Part shown: piece by piece, positions 35,548 to 47,527 of the stretch | Layout: every line of letters starts with the position of its first letter | How positions within the stretch are numbered: position 1 is the first letter of the stretch | From: DATAXI01 sp963756185 | Lineage (GTDB): Bacteria > Verrucomicrobiota > Verrucomicrobiia > Chthoniobacterales > Chthoniobacteraceae | Assembly: GCA_963756185.1 (NCBI GenBank) | Contig: CAVWMS010000004.1 | Location: forward strand, 1 to 64,000 | Direction: 5' to 3' | Length of the DNA: 64,000 nucleotides | Translations under genes and position numbers: made by a program | Notes under the pieces: generated by a model | The model's input: only the letters and a program-made list of their open reading frames with translations | What the model was told of the DNA's origin: nothing | The model's database searches: none

Positions 35548-38500
35548 TTACGGACCCGATACCTGCAACTGGAGGAAGCGGTGGGGCTGCGAACCGATGG
35601 GAGTGTTGTCCACGGCGGTCACGGCGCCATTTACATCGGTGACGGTGGCGCCGGTTTGCGTCCAGGAATCGCCGCCGGCGGCCCAGGTGGCGAGGGTGGT
35701 CCAGTTCACCATATCGTCGGAAGCCTGGACGTAATAGGTGATGTCCGAGGCTGAGGTATTGCGGTTGAACGTGATCTCGAGCGAGCCGCCCGTTGCAGAG
35801 AGCACCGGCAGGCCGGACTGGGAATTGACGTTCGGGTTCATTCCGAGGGCGTATTTGATCAAGTTGACGATGCCGTCGCCGGACGGGTTTGCCGTATCGG
35901 CCGCGTTGCCGGTATTGGCGGTGGTGCCGAAATAATCGAAGCGCCACGTCTGAGCGGGGCTGCCGGTGACGGTGACCTCAAACGTGCCGTCCGTGGTGAG
36001 CGTGCCGTCGCTAACCAGGATGGTGACAACACCGCTGCCCAGTGTATCCACCGCGGGCGTGACCGTAATGGTGCGGCTGGCCCCGGCGCCGCCCAGCGCC
36101 AGGCCGCTGGGCGGCAGCAGGGCGCTGTTCGAGGCGGTGACGGTGACAATGAGATCGGCCGGCGGGACGAGACTATCGCCAATGGTGAAGGAAAGGGCGC
36201 CAGTGCTCGCATTGACGCTGAGGTTCTGGCTGGCGATGCTGGTGATGGTGGGCAGCGGAATCAAATCCAGGTTCACCTTTCCCGCGACGCTGGTGTCGAC
36301 CTGGTAGGCGTAATTCGGCGAAGGTGTTACCCCGATGCTCAGCCCGTTGTTGATTAGCGCGCCGCTGTAGCTGATGAGATTGTAGGTCCCGCTGGTCATT
36401 CCGCCGGTGTTTACCACGTTCAATGTCCCGCCCAGGGTCACGTTGCCGTTTACGGCGACAATCCCGCCGGATGTTCCTACTCCGCTCTGCAAAGCGGCGC
36501 TTGCGGTCAATACGAGGTTGTTGTTGACGGTCAGCGTCCCGCTGTTGGCCAACCCGGGTGAGAGCGTCCCGCTCACCGTTACCGGACCGCCGATCGCCCC
36601 GGTGCCGCCGAGCACCCCCTGGCTTGCGACGGTTACCACACCGCTGCCCAGGGCGCTGCCGGCCGTGTTGGCAGCCAGGAGCAGACCGCCGTTGATAATC
36701 GTCCCGCCGCTGTAGGTGTTCGCGGAGGTCAGCTCCAGGGTTCCCGAGGAAACGGCCAGGGCCGTGGTCTGGTCGCCGCCGCTAATCGTATCCTGAATGA
36801 CACCCCCGAAATGATTGAAGGTCGAGCCTCCCGCAAATGTCAGCGTGCCGCTCGCGGTCGTGCTGCTGTTGCCAATCGCGCTGGCGCCGCTGCCGGCATT
36901 GAGCAGCCCGCCGATAGTCGCGCTGTAGCCGTTGATGTCGAGCGTGCGCCGTGTTCTGCGTCAAGCTGCCGGTGCTCGCGCCACCGTAACCGAGCGTCAG
37001 GGTACCCGAGGTGGGCAGCGCGTTGCTGACGCCCAATTGCAAGGTGCCTGCATCCACGTAGGTGCCACCGCTCCAGTTATTGCCGGTATTGCTCAGGTTC
37101 AAGATCGAAGTTTCGGACTTCTCGAGCGCGTAGCCGTTGCCGCCGTCAGTGATCGGGCCGCCGATGCTGGTCGTGTTGCTGACAGCGAGCAGGATCGTCG
37201 AATCCATCGACAGGGCGCCCGTCATTGCTGTGACGGCAGAGATGCGAAGCACGCCAAACGGCGAGCCGTCCCCATTGTATTGCGTGCCGGAGAGAACCCA
37301 GTTGTTATTGAAGGTAAACGGCTGATCCGCCGTGTTATCGACGAAATACTCGCCGCCGCTCTGCACCGTGATCGTCGATGCGTTGACGAATTCGTCGTAG
37401 GCCGAATAGCCGGTCACGTCGCTGGATACCTGCAACCGCGCGCCGGTGCCGACGGTGATCGGCCCGTTGAAGCCGGCATTGCTGCCATCCAGCTTGACCG
37501 CGTAATTACCGCCGCCATGGAGGAGTGCGAGCGCGCCGGTGCCGCTCAACCCGGTCAGGAAGCCGCTGGACGGACTGCCGCTGTAATCGAACTCGAGCGC
37601 GCCGTTGTCGCTGACCTGCGTGGCAGAGCCATTGACCGTCGCTTTGCCCAGGGCGGCGGTGGCATTGCCACCGGTGCCCACTTCCAAAATGGCGCCGGAG
37701 TTGATGACGGTGGCGCCCGTGTAGGTATTGTCACCGGTGAGGATGAGCGTGCCGGTGCCGCTGGCCGTGAGACCTTGCGTGCCGGCGAGGATGGCGGTGA
37801 TGAGCGCCCACTGGTTCTCGACTGTAATGGTGGGCGCGGCGCCGGCGCCGCTGAGCGTCAGCGAGCCGCCGCTGCTGCCGGTATTGAGAATCCAGCCGTA
37901 GGGCGCGGTATCGCCAAACAAGACGTTGCCGATCAATTGCGGGGCGTCGAGGGTCACGGCGGCGTTCGCACCCAAGGTGAGCGTGCTAAAGTCCGCGGTG
38001 TAGCCGCTGCCACTGGGGATGCCGCCGCCCTGCCAATTTGCCGACCCCGTCCAGGAGCCGCCGGCGGCGCTGATCCAGATTCCATCACTGGTCGGCAGCA
38101 CGGTGATGGTCAGCGCCCCGGTGCCGGTGCCGGCGATATTGCTTGCGCTGATGGCAACGCTGCTGGCGCCCGTGGCCGTCGGCGTGCCGCTGATCAAGCC
38201 GGTGCTCGGGCTCACGCTCAGGCCGCCAGGCAGCCCCGTGGCAGTATAGCTGGTGGGATCGTTGCTCGCCGGGATCTGGTAACTGAACGAGCCGCCGACG
38301 GTCCCAGTCGCGCTCAACCCGCTGGCGATTACGGGCTGCACCGGCGTGGCCGACACTTCGATTGTCAGCGCCGCGCTGCCGGTGCCCGCGACATTGCTTG
38401 CGCTGATGGTAACGCCGCTGGTGCCCGTGGCAGTCGGCGTGCCGCTGATCAAGCCGGTGCTTGTGCTTACGCTGAGGCCGCCTGGCAGCCCGGCGGCATT

Positions 38501-41341
38501 ATAACCGGTAGGGCTGTTGCTCGCGGTGATCTGGTAACTGAACGCGCCGACGATATAACCCGTGGCGCTGGACGCGCTCGTGATTACGGGCGGCAGTTGC
38601 GGCGACACGGCGATCGTCAAGGTCGCGCTGCCGGTGCCTACGGCATTGCTTGCGCTGATGGTAACGCCGCTGGTGCCTGTGGTCGTCGGCGCGCCGCTGA
38701 TCACGCCGGTGCTTGTGTTTACGCTCAAGCCCGCAGGCAGCCCCGCGGCATTATAACTGGTAGGGCTGTTACTCGCCGTGATCTGGTAACTGAACGCACC
38801 GCCGACGTTACCCGCCGCGCTCGACCCGCTCGTGATTACGGGCGACGCCGAGCCGGTGACCGTCAACTGGAAGTTGCTCGTCGCGGTGTTGACGCCGTCG
38901 CTGACGCTTGCATACACGGTGGCCGTACCGCTCTGATTTGCCGCGGGGGTGACCGTGATCGTGCGCTGGGTGCCGGTGCCGCTGGCGACAATGGAGCCTG
39001 AGGGGAGGAGGGTTGAGTTATTCGAAGTTCCGGTGACGGTGAGCAGGTAGGGTTCGACCCTGGAATCGCCAATGTTCACGGTGGTGGTTCCGCTCATGTT
39101 CGTGCCGAGGTTCAGCGTCGCCGGCGTCGTAATCGTTGGCAGATAAATCCAGATTGGGAATGCACTCCATCGCGTGTCGATGCCATCGCTGACGGAAACG
39201 ATGATGGTGGCGGTGCCGCCGGTGTTGTTTGCCGGTGTGACAGTGACGGTGCGGTTGGTGCCGGAGCCGCCTAGCGTGATATTGCCTGTGGGCACCATGG
39301 TGTTGTTTGTGGAAGTGGCACTCACGACGAGGGAATCGGCCGACGTGTTCTGATCACTGACGGTGAAAGCGAGCGGGCCGACGGTGGTGTTCTGATTGAC
39401 CAACTGCCAGGGGATGGCGGAGATGGAGGGCGGGGTGTTGACGGTGAGATTAAAGGAATTGGTTGCCGTGCTGATGCCGTCGTTGACCATCATCGAGATG
39501 GTGCAGGAGCCGGTGAGATTGGCCGCGGGCGTGACGGTGAGGATCCAGTTTGCGCCGCTGCCGTTAAGCGAGAGGCCGCTTTGCGGGACCAGCGTCGGAT
39601 TCGAAGAGGTGGCGGTCACGGCTTCGGTGCTGATCGCCGCCTGGGAATCGGTGACTGTAAGGTAAATGGGCGCGGTTGATGTATTCGGTGCAATTTCCTG
39701 TGCGGCGATGGTGGAGATCATCAGCGGCGGATACATACGGACCAACTGGGTGTCGCCGGCGGGGACGGTGTAGGAGTAGGAGCCGTTGAATACGCCCTGG
39801 CTTTGCTGGCGCCAGAGATCGACCACGGTCTGGCTGCCGGAGATGCCGAGTTCGGACCAGGTGGCGGTGGCGTTGGATGAAGCGGTGGTGCCGGTGTTGA
39901 CCAGGGCCACCGCGATCGAACCGTCCTCGAGGTGCTTTTCATAGACGCAGAAGGAGCCGCTGGTGATGCTCCCAGCCACGGGCACGGCCTGGTTGCCCAA
40001 TGCATCCTGGTCGAGGGCAATGACTTCGGCATTGGTGCAGAGACTCAACTCGAATGAGCCGATCTTGGTCATGTTGGTGCCGAGCAGGAGCGGCGCCTCG
40101 AGCATGCACCACATGCTGATGTGGGTGGTCTCCTCGTTGTCCGTCATGCCGCCGTTGCCGATTTCGAGCATGTCGGGGTCGCTCCAATGGCCCGGCGCGG
40201 CGTAGGGCGCCCATGCGGCGGCGTCGCTGATCTCAGTGATCATGCGCGACCAACTGTCGCTGATGTCGCCGTCGGTACGGTAGGAGTTCGCCACCTGGTC
40301 CAGCGATTGCACATTGCTGATAGGGGTGCTGTTCGAGAGGCTTAAAATGATGTCGCGCCCGCTGGCCGCCAGCGTGTTGTACATCAACGTGGTCTCGGGC
40401 AACTCGATCGGGTTCCAGTCGTACTTTAAATAATCGATGCCCCATTCCGCCCACTGGGTGACGTCATTCTGCACGAAGCTGTAGCGGCAGACCGCCCATG
40501 GGACCAGGTTCTTGTTGGTCAACTCGGGATTGTTGTCCACGACCCAGGTGCCCTGGGCGTTTTCAGCGGTCTCGGCGGGGTGATGGCCGTAGGACTGCGC
40601 CCACGGCGAGGAGTAAATGCCACACTTGAGGCCCATGGCATGCAACTGGGCGTACATCGATCCGATGTTCGGGAAAGTCGATGTGTCGCCAGTGAGCGCA
40701 TTCAAGGTGCCGCTGCGCGCCGCCTGCCAGGTGTCGTCGCAGTTGACGTAGATCCAGCCGTACTTGGTCAGGTTGTCATTGACGAAGGCGCTGCCGGTGG
40801 CCAGCAGGTCGGATTGGGTGACACCGCTGCCGAAGGCATTCCAACTGTTCCAGCCCATGGCGGGGGTGAGCGAGATGGTGGGACCGCAGACGATGCGAAA
40901 GGACTTCTGCGCGGCGCCGTAGCTGTTCGACGCGGTCAGCGTCGTCATGTAGGTGCCGGCGGCGCTGATGGTGCCGGTGATTTCACCAGTGCCGGCGTTG
41001 ATCGAAATGCCGGCGGGCAGCGAATTGGCGCCGTAGGTCATCGGCGAGGAGCCGGTGACCGGGACGTAATAGAGGAAGAGGTTTCCCGGGCGGACGCCGA
41101 AGACGTCAGGGCCGTTGATGATCGGGTAGGCCGGGGGCGGCGGAGTCAGGATCTGGCCGTGGGCGGCCAGCGAGACGGCGAGGGAGCAGACTGCAAAGAG
41201 CAGGAGCCTCGGGAGGGATAAGGGGACGCGACGCGGAACGACGGCGCGACGGCGCTTGGGATGGTGCTGGGGACGCAAGTTTTGCAGGGGTTGGTTGGGG
41301 CACCCTATTGATATATCGTAAGAGAGCAGGCCGGGGGGCAC
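35548..41341 (-). CDS. Exported GH27-type alpha-galactosidase with He_PIG and beta-strand repeats (GH27-2), one frameshift
   Basis: This is a protein of about 1930 residues in total: signal peptide, He_PIG domain, the GH27 barrel (YLKYDWN, DGDISDSW), and three further He_PIG copies (for example NSPTSYNAAGLPAGLSVN). A region of autotransporter-associated beta-strand repeats follows (GTLILTGDNTYTGATVI), then the shared C-terminal module (SQPHRFLQLQVSGP). The frame breaks once near 36945, where removing one G joins NTAH to LDINGYSATIGG and runs on to the stop at 35548. The first 560 residues are nearly identical to those of its neighbours, including the promoter region for GH27-1. It probably acts outside the cell on alpha-galactosides. 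Confidence 0.85.
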
Positions 41342-41399
41342 AATTCTTATATGCGCGCGCCGGACAGAGCGGCGTTTTTAGTTAAATTTTGCGGGCCGG

Positions 41400-44300
41400 T
41401 TACGGACCCGATACCTGCAACTGGAGGAAGCGGTGGGGCTGCGAACCGATGGGAGTGTTGTCCACGGCGGTCACGGCGCCATTTACATCGGTGACGGTGG
41501 CGCCGGTTTGCGTCCAGGAGTTGCCGCCGGCGGCCCAGGTGGCGAGGGTGGTCCAGGTCACCATGTTGTCGGAAGCCTGGATGTAATAGGTGACATCCGT
41601 GGCGGAGAGGTTGCGGTTGAATTTGAGTTCGAGCGCGCCGCCGGAAGCGGACAGGACCGGCAGGCCGGCCTGGGAATTGACGTCGGGATTCATGCCCAGC
41701 GCGTATTTAACGAGGTTGACGACGCCGTCGCCGGCCGGGTTGGCGAGGTCGGCGGCGTTGCCCGTGTTTTGGGCGGTGCCGAAGTATTGCAGGCGCCAGC
41801 TTTGATCCGGCGTGGCAGTGACGGTGACGCCAAAGGTTCCGGTGGAAGTCACGGAGCCGTCATTGACCGAGAGGAGGACGTTGCCGCTGCCGACCTGGTT
41901 GAGAGCGGGGGTCACGGTAATGGTGCGGGTAGCGCCCGAACCGCTCACCACAAGGCCGCTCATCGGCAGAAGCAGATTGTCGGGCGAAGTGCCGGTCACG
42001 GTGAGGTTGGCGGGAGCGACGAGGTTGTCACCGACAGTGAAGGAGAGCGCGCCCGTGTTGGTATTAACGTCGATGCTCTGGTTGCCCGGGACATCGTTAA
42101 TGGTGGGGCCGTTGACCTGGAGCTCGAACGAACTGGTGGTGGAAAACGAGCCGCTGCTGAGGATGAGCGTAATGAACGAGGAGCCGCTGGTGTCCGGGTT
42201 TGGGGTAATGGTCACGGATTCGTTCGCGCCGGTGTTCAAGACGCCGGTGCCGGTGTTCGAGCCGCTGATCATGTCATAAGTGGAAATGCCGACCACGCCC
42301 GCGGCTTCGTCGTGGGCGGTGGACATGAGGCCCTCGATATAATTGCTGCCGCTGGAGTAGATATTGATATTAACGGAGGAACCGCCGGTGCCGCTCAACT
42401 GCGTCCAGGTCCCCGGGGTGCCGCTGTCATCCGGGGCGTAGAAGCCGGTGAAATTCGTGCCCGATTTTACGAGTTTGACCCAGACGGGCGCTGAAATGCT
42501 CGGAACATTCAGCAGTTGGTTGGCGCCCGCGCCATTCGAGGTGCGGTATTGGAGGGAAACGCCTTCGGTGTAGCTGGCGAGCATGTAGGCATAGGCAGCG
42601 TTGGACGCCGTGCTCGATCGCATCATGACGCCGGCCTTGGACCAGGCGTTGACAGTGCCCGTGGCCATGACCCGGCACAACAATTGCCCGTCGCCGCTGA
42701 CATTCTGGTAAGCGATCTGGCCGGCATCGGCGGTGCCGTAAATATCGGCGCCGCTGGCCTGTTGCGTCATGATGTCACCGGGAATAGTGTAGCCGGCGAC
42801 ATCGACCGTACCGACGTCGGTGTTCGACCAGGGATCGGTCGAGGGTGTGACGACGATGTTGTTATCGGAAACGAGGGAGGGATTGGAGGAGCTGGCGGTG
42901 ATCTCGAGCGTGCCGCTGCCCTCGAGCATCAATGCGATGGGACCGGCCGTGGTGTATTCATCGATGGTGTGGTTGTCAAAGGGCGACAGGAGCAGGTTGG
43001 GATTCGTCCCGATGGTGACCGGGAAGGTGCTCGAGGCGATGTTGACGCCATCGCTCATCATGGCCGTGACGGTACAAGAGCCGCTGACACCGACGGCGGG
43101 TGTGATGGTCAGGCTGCGAATGGTGCCGGTGCCGCTCCAGGTCAGGCCGCTGGAGGGGATGAGCGCGGTGTTAGAGGAAGTGGCGCTCATGGTGAGGATG
43201 TAGGGCTCGACCCGGGAATCGCCGATGGTGAAGGGAATGGGGCTGCTGGCGGAGCCGCTGGCAAGGCTCTGGGCGGCGCCGGAACTAATGGTGGGCAGGT
43301 AAATCCAGATCGGGAAGGCGCTCCATCGCGTATCGATGCCGTCGCTGACGGAAACGATGATGGTGGCGGTGCCGCCGGTGTTGTTTGCCGGTGTGACAGT
43401 GACGGTGCGGTTGGTGCCGGAGCCGCCGAGAGTGATATTGCCGGTGGGCACCATGGTGTTGTTGGTGGATGTGGCGGTCACCACCAGGGAACTGGCCGCC
43501 TTGTATTGATCACTCACAGTAAAGGAGAGCGGGCCGACGGTTGTGTTCTCATTGACCATCTGCCACGGGATGGCGGAGATGGAGGGCGGGGTGTTGACGG
43601 TGAGATTAAAGGAATTGGTGGCCGTGCTGATGCCGTCATTGACCATCATCGAGATGGTGCAGGAGCCGGTCAGGCTGGGGGTGGGGGTGACGGTGAGAAT
43701 CCAACTCGCGCCGCTGCCGCTGAGGGAGAGGCCGCCTTGCGGGACGAGCGTTGGATTCGAGGAGGTGGCGGTCACGACCTCGGTGCTGATGGCAGCCTGG
43801 GAATCGGTGACGGTCAGGTAGATGGGTGCGGTTGACGTGCCGGGGGCGATCTCCTGCGCAGAGATGGTCGAGATCATGAGCGGCGGATAGATGCGGACCA
43901 ACTGGGTGTCGCCGGCGGGAACGGTGTAGGAGTAGGAGCCGTCGAACACGCCCTGGCTCTGCTGGCGCCAGAGATCGACCACGGTCTGGCTGCCGGAAAT
44001 GCCGAGCTCGGACCAGGTGGCGGTGGCGTTGGCTGAAGCGGTGGTGCCGGTGTTGACCAGGGCCACCGCTATGGAGCCGTCCTCGAGGTGCTTTTCATAG
44101 ACGCAGAAGGAGCCGCTGGTGATGCTCCCAGCCACGGGCACGGCCTGGTTGCCCAATGCGTCCTGGTCGAGCGCGATGACTTCGGCATTGGTGCAGAGAC
44201 TCAGTTCGAACGACCCGATCTTGGTCATGTTGGTGCCGAGCAGGAGCGGAGCCTCGAGCATGCACCACATGCTGATGTGGGTGGTCTCTTCGTTGTCCGT

Positions 44301-45524
44301 GAGGCCGCCGTTGCCGATTTCGAGCATGTCGGGATCGCTCCAATGGCCCGGCGCGGCGTAGGGAGCCCATTTGGCGGCGTTGCTGATCTCGCCAGTCACG
44401 CTCGAAAAACTGTCGCCGATATCGCCGTCGGTGCGGTAGGAGTTCGCCACGGTGTCGAGCGACTGCACGTTGCTGAAGGGGGTGCTGTTGGAAAGGCTGA
44501 AGATGATGTCGCGCCCGCTGGCCGCCAAAGTGTTGTACATCAACTGGGTCTCGGGGAATTCGATCGGGTTCCAGTCGTACTTCAAATAATCGATGCCCCA
44601 TTCCGCCCACTGCGTGACGTCGTTTTGCACGAAGCTGTAGCGGCATACCGCCCACGGCACCAGGTTATCATTTACCAACTCGGGATTGTCATCCACGACC
44701 CAGGTGCCCTGGGGGTTTTCAGCGGTCTCGGCGGGGTGATGGCCGTAAGATTGCGCCCATGGCGACGAATAGGTGCCGCACTTGAGGCCCATGGCGTGCA
44801 ACTGGGCGTACATCGACGCGATGTTCGGGAAAGTCGATGTGTCGCCAGTGAGGGCATTCAATGTGCCGCTGCGCTCTGCCTGCCAGGTGTCGTCGCAGTT
44901 GACGTAGATCCAGCCATATTTGGTGAGGTTGTCATTGACGAAGGCGCTGCCGGTGGCCAGCAGGTCGGATTGGGTGACACCGCTGCCGAAGGCGTTCCAA
45001 CTGTTCCAGCCCATGGCGGGGGTGAGCGCTATGGTGGGACCGCAGACGATGCGGAAGGACTTTTGCGCGGTGCCGTAGCTGTTCGACGCGGTCAGCGTCG
45101 TCATGTAGGTGCCGGCGGCGCTGATGGTGCCGGTGATTTCCCCGGTGCCGGCGTTAATCGAAATGCCGGCGGGCAGCGAATTGGCGCCGTAGGTCATCGT
45201 CGAAGAACCGGTGACCGGGACGTAATAGAGGAAGAGATTCCCCGGGCGGACGCCGAAGACGTCGGGGCCGTTGATGATCGGGTAGGCCGGGGGCGACGGG
45301 GTCAGGATCTGGCCGTGGGCGGCCTGGGAGACGATGAAAACAGCGGTGAGCGCGGCCAGGATATTTGAAAAACCTGCGCGCGCGCGCGTCGAAACCTGAG
45401 CTGGGAAGACGGGAGTGGTAGGTCGGAGTGGCAATGTTGGGGGTTCTGCAAATGTCGGGACCTTGTAAATACAACGTATAGCAATTCTATCGCCTCGCAA
45501 AATTAAATTTGGCTTGTAGCACAT
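41400..45524 (-). CDS. Exported GH27-type alpha-galactosidase (GH27-3)
   Basis: I place the start at the ATG at 45524 (MCYKPNLIL), because a longer frame to 45623 would leave only 30 bases before the divergent gene. After a hydrophobic export segment (SNILAALTAVFIVSQAAHG), the layout is He_PIG, GH27 barrel (YLKYDWN, TDGDIGDSF), repeated beta domains, a DUF1349-like sandwich and the shared C-terminal module. It resembles GH27-1 more than GH27-2 in its second half. In the C-terminal third the best-conserved stretch is NPAGDGVVNLVKYALGMNP. Substrate inference as for its paralogues. The leader differs from the other two, so it may be regulated separately. Confidence 0.85.
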   Translation of the reverse strand: MCYKPNLILRGDRIAIRCIYKVPTFAEPPTLPLRPTTPVFPAQVSTRARAGFSNILAALTAVFIVSQAAHGQILTPSPPAYPIINGPDVFGVRPGNLFLYYVPVTGSSTMTYGANSLPAGISINAGTGEITGTISAAGTYMTTLTASNSYGTAQKSFRIVCGPTIALTPAMGWNSWNAFGSGVTQSDLLATGSAFVNDNLTKYGWIYVNCDDTWQAERSGTLNALTGDTSTFPNIASMYAQLHAMGLKCGTYSSPWAQSYGHHPAETAENPQGTWVVDDNPELVNDNLVPWAVCRYSFVQNDVTQWAEWGIDYLKYDWNPIEFPETQLMYNTLAASGRDIIFSLSNSTPFSNVQSLDTVANSYRTDGDIGDSFSSVTGEISNAAKWAPYAAPGHWSDPDMLEIGNGGLTDNEETTHISMWCMLEAPLLLGTNMTKIGSFELSLCTNAEVIALDQDALGNQAVPVAGSITSGSFCVYEKHLEDGSIAVALVNTGTTASANATATWSELGISGSQTVVDLWRQQSQGVFDGSYSYTVPAGDTQLVRIYPPLMISTISAQEIAPGTSTAPIYLTVTDSQAAISTEVVTATSSNPTLVPQGGLSLSGSGASWILTVTPTPSLTGSCTISMMVNDGISTATNSFNLTVNTPPSISAIPWQMVNENTTVGPLSFTVSDQYKAASSLVVTATSTNNTMVPTGNITLGGSGTNRTVTVTPANNTGGTATIIVSVSDGIDTRWSAFPIWIYLPTISSGAAQSLASGSASSPIPFTIGDSRVEPYILTMSATSSNTALIPSSGLTWSGTGTIRSLTITPAVGVSGSCTVTAMMSDGVNIASSTFPVTIGTNPNLLLSPFDNHTIDEYTTAGPIALMLEGSGTLEITASSSNPSLVSDNNIVVTPSTDPWSNTDVGTVDVAGYTIPGDIMTQQASGADIYGTADAGQIAYQNVSGDGQLLCRVMATGTVNAWSKAGVMMRSSTASNAAYAYMLASYTEGVSLQYRTSNGAGANQLLNVPSISAPVWVKLVKSGTNFTGFYAPDDSGTPGTWTQLSGTGGSSVNINIYSSGSNYIEGLMSTAHDEAAGVVGISTYDMISGSNTGTGVLNTGANESVTITPNPDTSGSSFITLILSSGSFSTTSSFELQVNGPTINDVPGNQSIDVNTNTGALSFTVGDNLVAPANLTVTGTSPDNLLLPMSGLVVSGSGATRTITVTPALNQVGSGNVLLSVNDGSVTSTGTFGVTVTATPDQSWRLQYFGTAQNTGNAADLANPAGDGVVNLVKYALGMNPDVNSQAGLPVLSASGGALELKFNRNLSATDVTYYIQASDNMVTWTTLATWAAGGNSWTQTGATVTDVNGAVTAVDNTPIGSQPHRFLQLQVSGP

Positions 45525-45653
45525 GTCCGGCTGCCCATTTGGGCATGTTCCCCTCGGGATTGGGCCAAATTTAACAATTCGTTTACAATTTTCCCTCTCC
45601 CGCCACATAACCCCTTTACACAAACGGTCTTAGCATCTCCCCATACCAGCCAC

Positions 45654-47444
45654 ATGAAATCCGGCATCCTCCTTCCGCTGCTGGTCGTGTTCGCCGCCGG
45701 CGCAGTGCGCGCGGACCCGCAAATCACCTCATGGTACACCGCTTACGCGACCCGATACGCGCGGATCTATGAGACGGAAGCGGCGCTGACCTCCGGCAGT
45801 ACGGCGACGACCTGGAGCAACGGGAGCGAAACGCAAAGCCTGCCGGCGTACAGCGGGGTGCAGGGGATCGCGTATTCCGGAAGCTGGGTTTATGTTTATA
45901 CGACCGGGCTGGGGAGCCACATTATGGGGCCGTGGTATCTGAACAGCTCCGACACGCAGATCTTTCCGAACTGGCCGGTGAATCAGCACGTGCTTTTCCG
46001 GTTCCCGCGCACCTCGACGCTCGGGACGCCTCCCACGACCAAGTTTGTCAACGGCGGCGGGACCATTGGGCTGATGGTGGACGGCGTGGCTATGTACAAC
46101 AGTTGGGACGCCTATTACTGGAACGGCACGGAGGATGTGCAATCGACGGGCACTTATGGTGATTGGAATCGCGACGCCTATGTGAACGAGGGCCCGACCT
46201 TCGATCCGGCGTATGCCCACCAGCAAAACACGGGCGTCTATCATTATCACGCGGACCCGATCGCGCTGCGCTATCTGCTGGGCGATCACGTGACCTATAA
46301 CTCGTCGACCAGGACTTACTCGGAATCGACCGCGGCGGTCACGCAGCATTCGCCGATCATCGGGTGGGTGGGGGATGGCTACCCGCTGTATGGGCCGTAT
46401 GGTTACAGCAGTCCCATGGACCCGAACAGCGGCGTGCGCCGGATGGTCAGCGGGTACCAGCTTCGCAACGGCGACATGGGGACCGACAACCTGACGGTCA
46501 CCGGGCGCGAGACCATCCCGGCGTGGGCGCAGCGCCTCTATGACACGGGGGCCGATCACACCGGGCCGGCGGTCAGCGGTTCCTATCCGCTGGGGCGTTA
46601 CATGGAGGACAACGATTATCTTGGGGATGTCATCAAGAGCGGCACCACTTATTACCAGCAGGGGGTCGATTTCGACCTGGACGAATATAATGGCCGCTAC
46701 TGCGTGACGCCCGATTTTCCGGGTGGCACTTATGCTTACTTTACGGCCATCAGTTCGACCGCCGCGCCGGTGTTTCCGTATAACATCGGGCATGGTTACT
46801 ATGGCAATCCCACCGGGGGCTCTGTAAGTTCGGCTACAGAGTCGGTTACGACGACGTACGGCGGAGTGACGGGATTCCAGGAGACGGCAAATCCTCCCGC
46901 GGTCAATACCAATACCGGTGATGTCACAATCACGTGGAGCAGCATCGAGGGGGGCAGTTACCAGGTGCAGGCCGCGCCCGACATGGCGACGTGGACCACC
47001 CTGACCGGCTCGGAAGCCGCGGCAACCGATGCCGTGCAGACCAGCTATGTCGATGCCGGCGCGGCCAATACCCACTCGAAGCGCTTCTACGAAATCACGC
47101 GGACGGCGCTGGCGAGTTATGACCCGGTGACCATCCAGGGAATCTCGAGCATAAGTCCAACGAGCGGCGACGCGGGCTCGGCTGTTACCTTGACCATCGA
47201 CCTCAATTCGAGTTACAGCCCGATGCCCCCGCCCGATAACGTCTCGCCCAGCACCGTGACGCTTACCCAGGGCAGCGCCACGATCGACGCCGAGAGTTTC
47301 TCGCGCAATAGCAGCACCGGCGTCGTCACGGCCACCTTCAACATTCCATCGAATGCCAGCCTGGGCGCTTACACGGTGAATGTAACCTTCATGGGGCCGG
47401 CCGGCACCGAGTCGCTGACGAACGGCTTTACGGTGGAACAATAG
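45654..47444 (+). CDS. Exported YHYH-domain protein with C-terminal Ig-like/IPT domain
   Basis: This 596-residue protein has a signal peptide (MKSGILLPLLVVFAAGAVRA) and the YHYH signature in NTGVYHYHADPIALRYLLG, followed by HSPIIGWVGDGYPLYGPYGY. The YHYH domain has unknown function. The C-terminus (SISPTSGDAGSAVTL onward) looks like an IPT/TIG domain used for binding. The gene is divergent from GH27-3 with 129 bases between, likely a shared promoter region rich in A/T (45560-45650). It is probably a surface protein. Confidence 0.8.
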   Translation: MKSGILLPLLVVFAAGAVRADPQITSWYTAYATRYARIYETEAALTSGSTATTWSNGSETQSLPAYSGVQGIAYSGSWVYVYTTGLGSHIMGPWYLNSSDTQIFPNWPVNQHVLFRFPRTSTLGTPPTTKFVNGGGTIGLMVDGVAMYNSWDAYYWNGTEDVQSTGTYGDWNRDAYVNEGPTFDPAYAHQQNTGVYHYHADPIALRYLLGDHVTYNSSTRTYSESTAAVTQHSPIIGWVGDGYPLYGPYGYSSPMDPNSGVRRMVSGYQLRNGDMGTDNLTVTGRETIPAWAQRLYDTGADHTGPAVSGSYPLGRYMEDNDYLGDVIKSGTTYYQQGVDFDLDEYNGRYCVTPDFPGGTYAYFTAISSTAAPVFPYNIGHGYYGNPTGGSVSSATESVTTTYGGVTGFQETANPPAVNTNTGDVTITWSSIEGGSYQVQAAPDMATWTTLTGSEAAATDAVQTSYVDAGAANTHSKRFYEITRTALASYDPVTIQGISSISPTSGDAGSAVTLTIDLNSSYSPMPPPDNVSPSTVTLTQGSATIDAESFSRNSSTGVVTATFNIPSNASLGAYTVNVTFMGPAGTESLTNGFTVEQ

Positions 47445-47527
47445 GAGACGCGGCGGCATCGCGGCTTCGTCACATTGGGCGGTTTTCCGCTTGCGGGGCT
47501 TCGCGGCCCGTTTAGATTGCCGCGCCC

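Noticed and set aside
36932..39001. A 689-codon plus-strand frame opposite the second GH27 gene
   Set aside because: Low-complexity Gly/Ala/Arg translation antisense to a gene with clear domains; no independent support.
45729..47459. 576-codon minus-strand frame opposite the YHYH gene
   Set aside because: Arg/Ala/Gly-rich shadow without a recognisable domain; the plus strand carries the YHYH gene.
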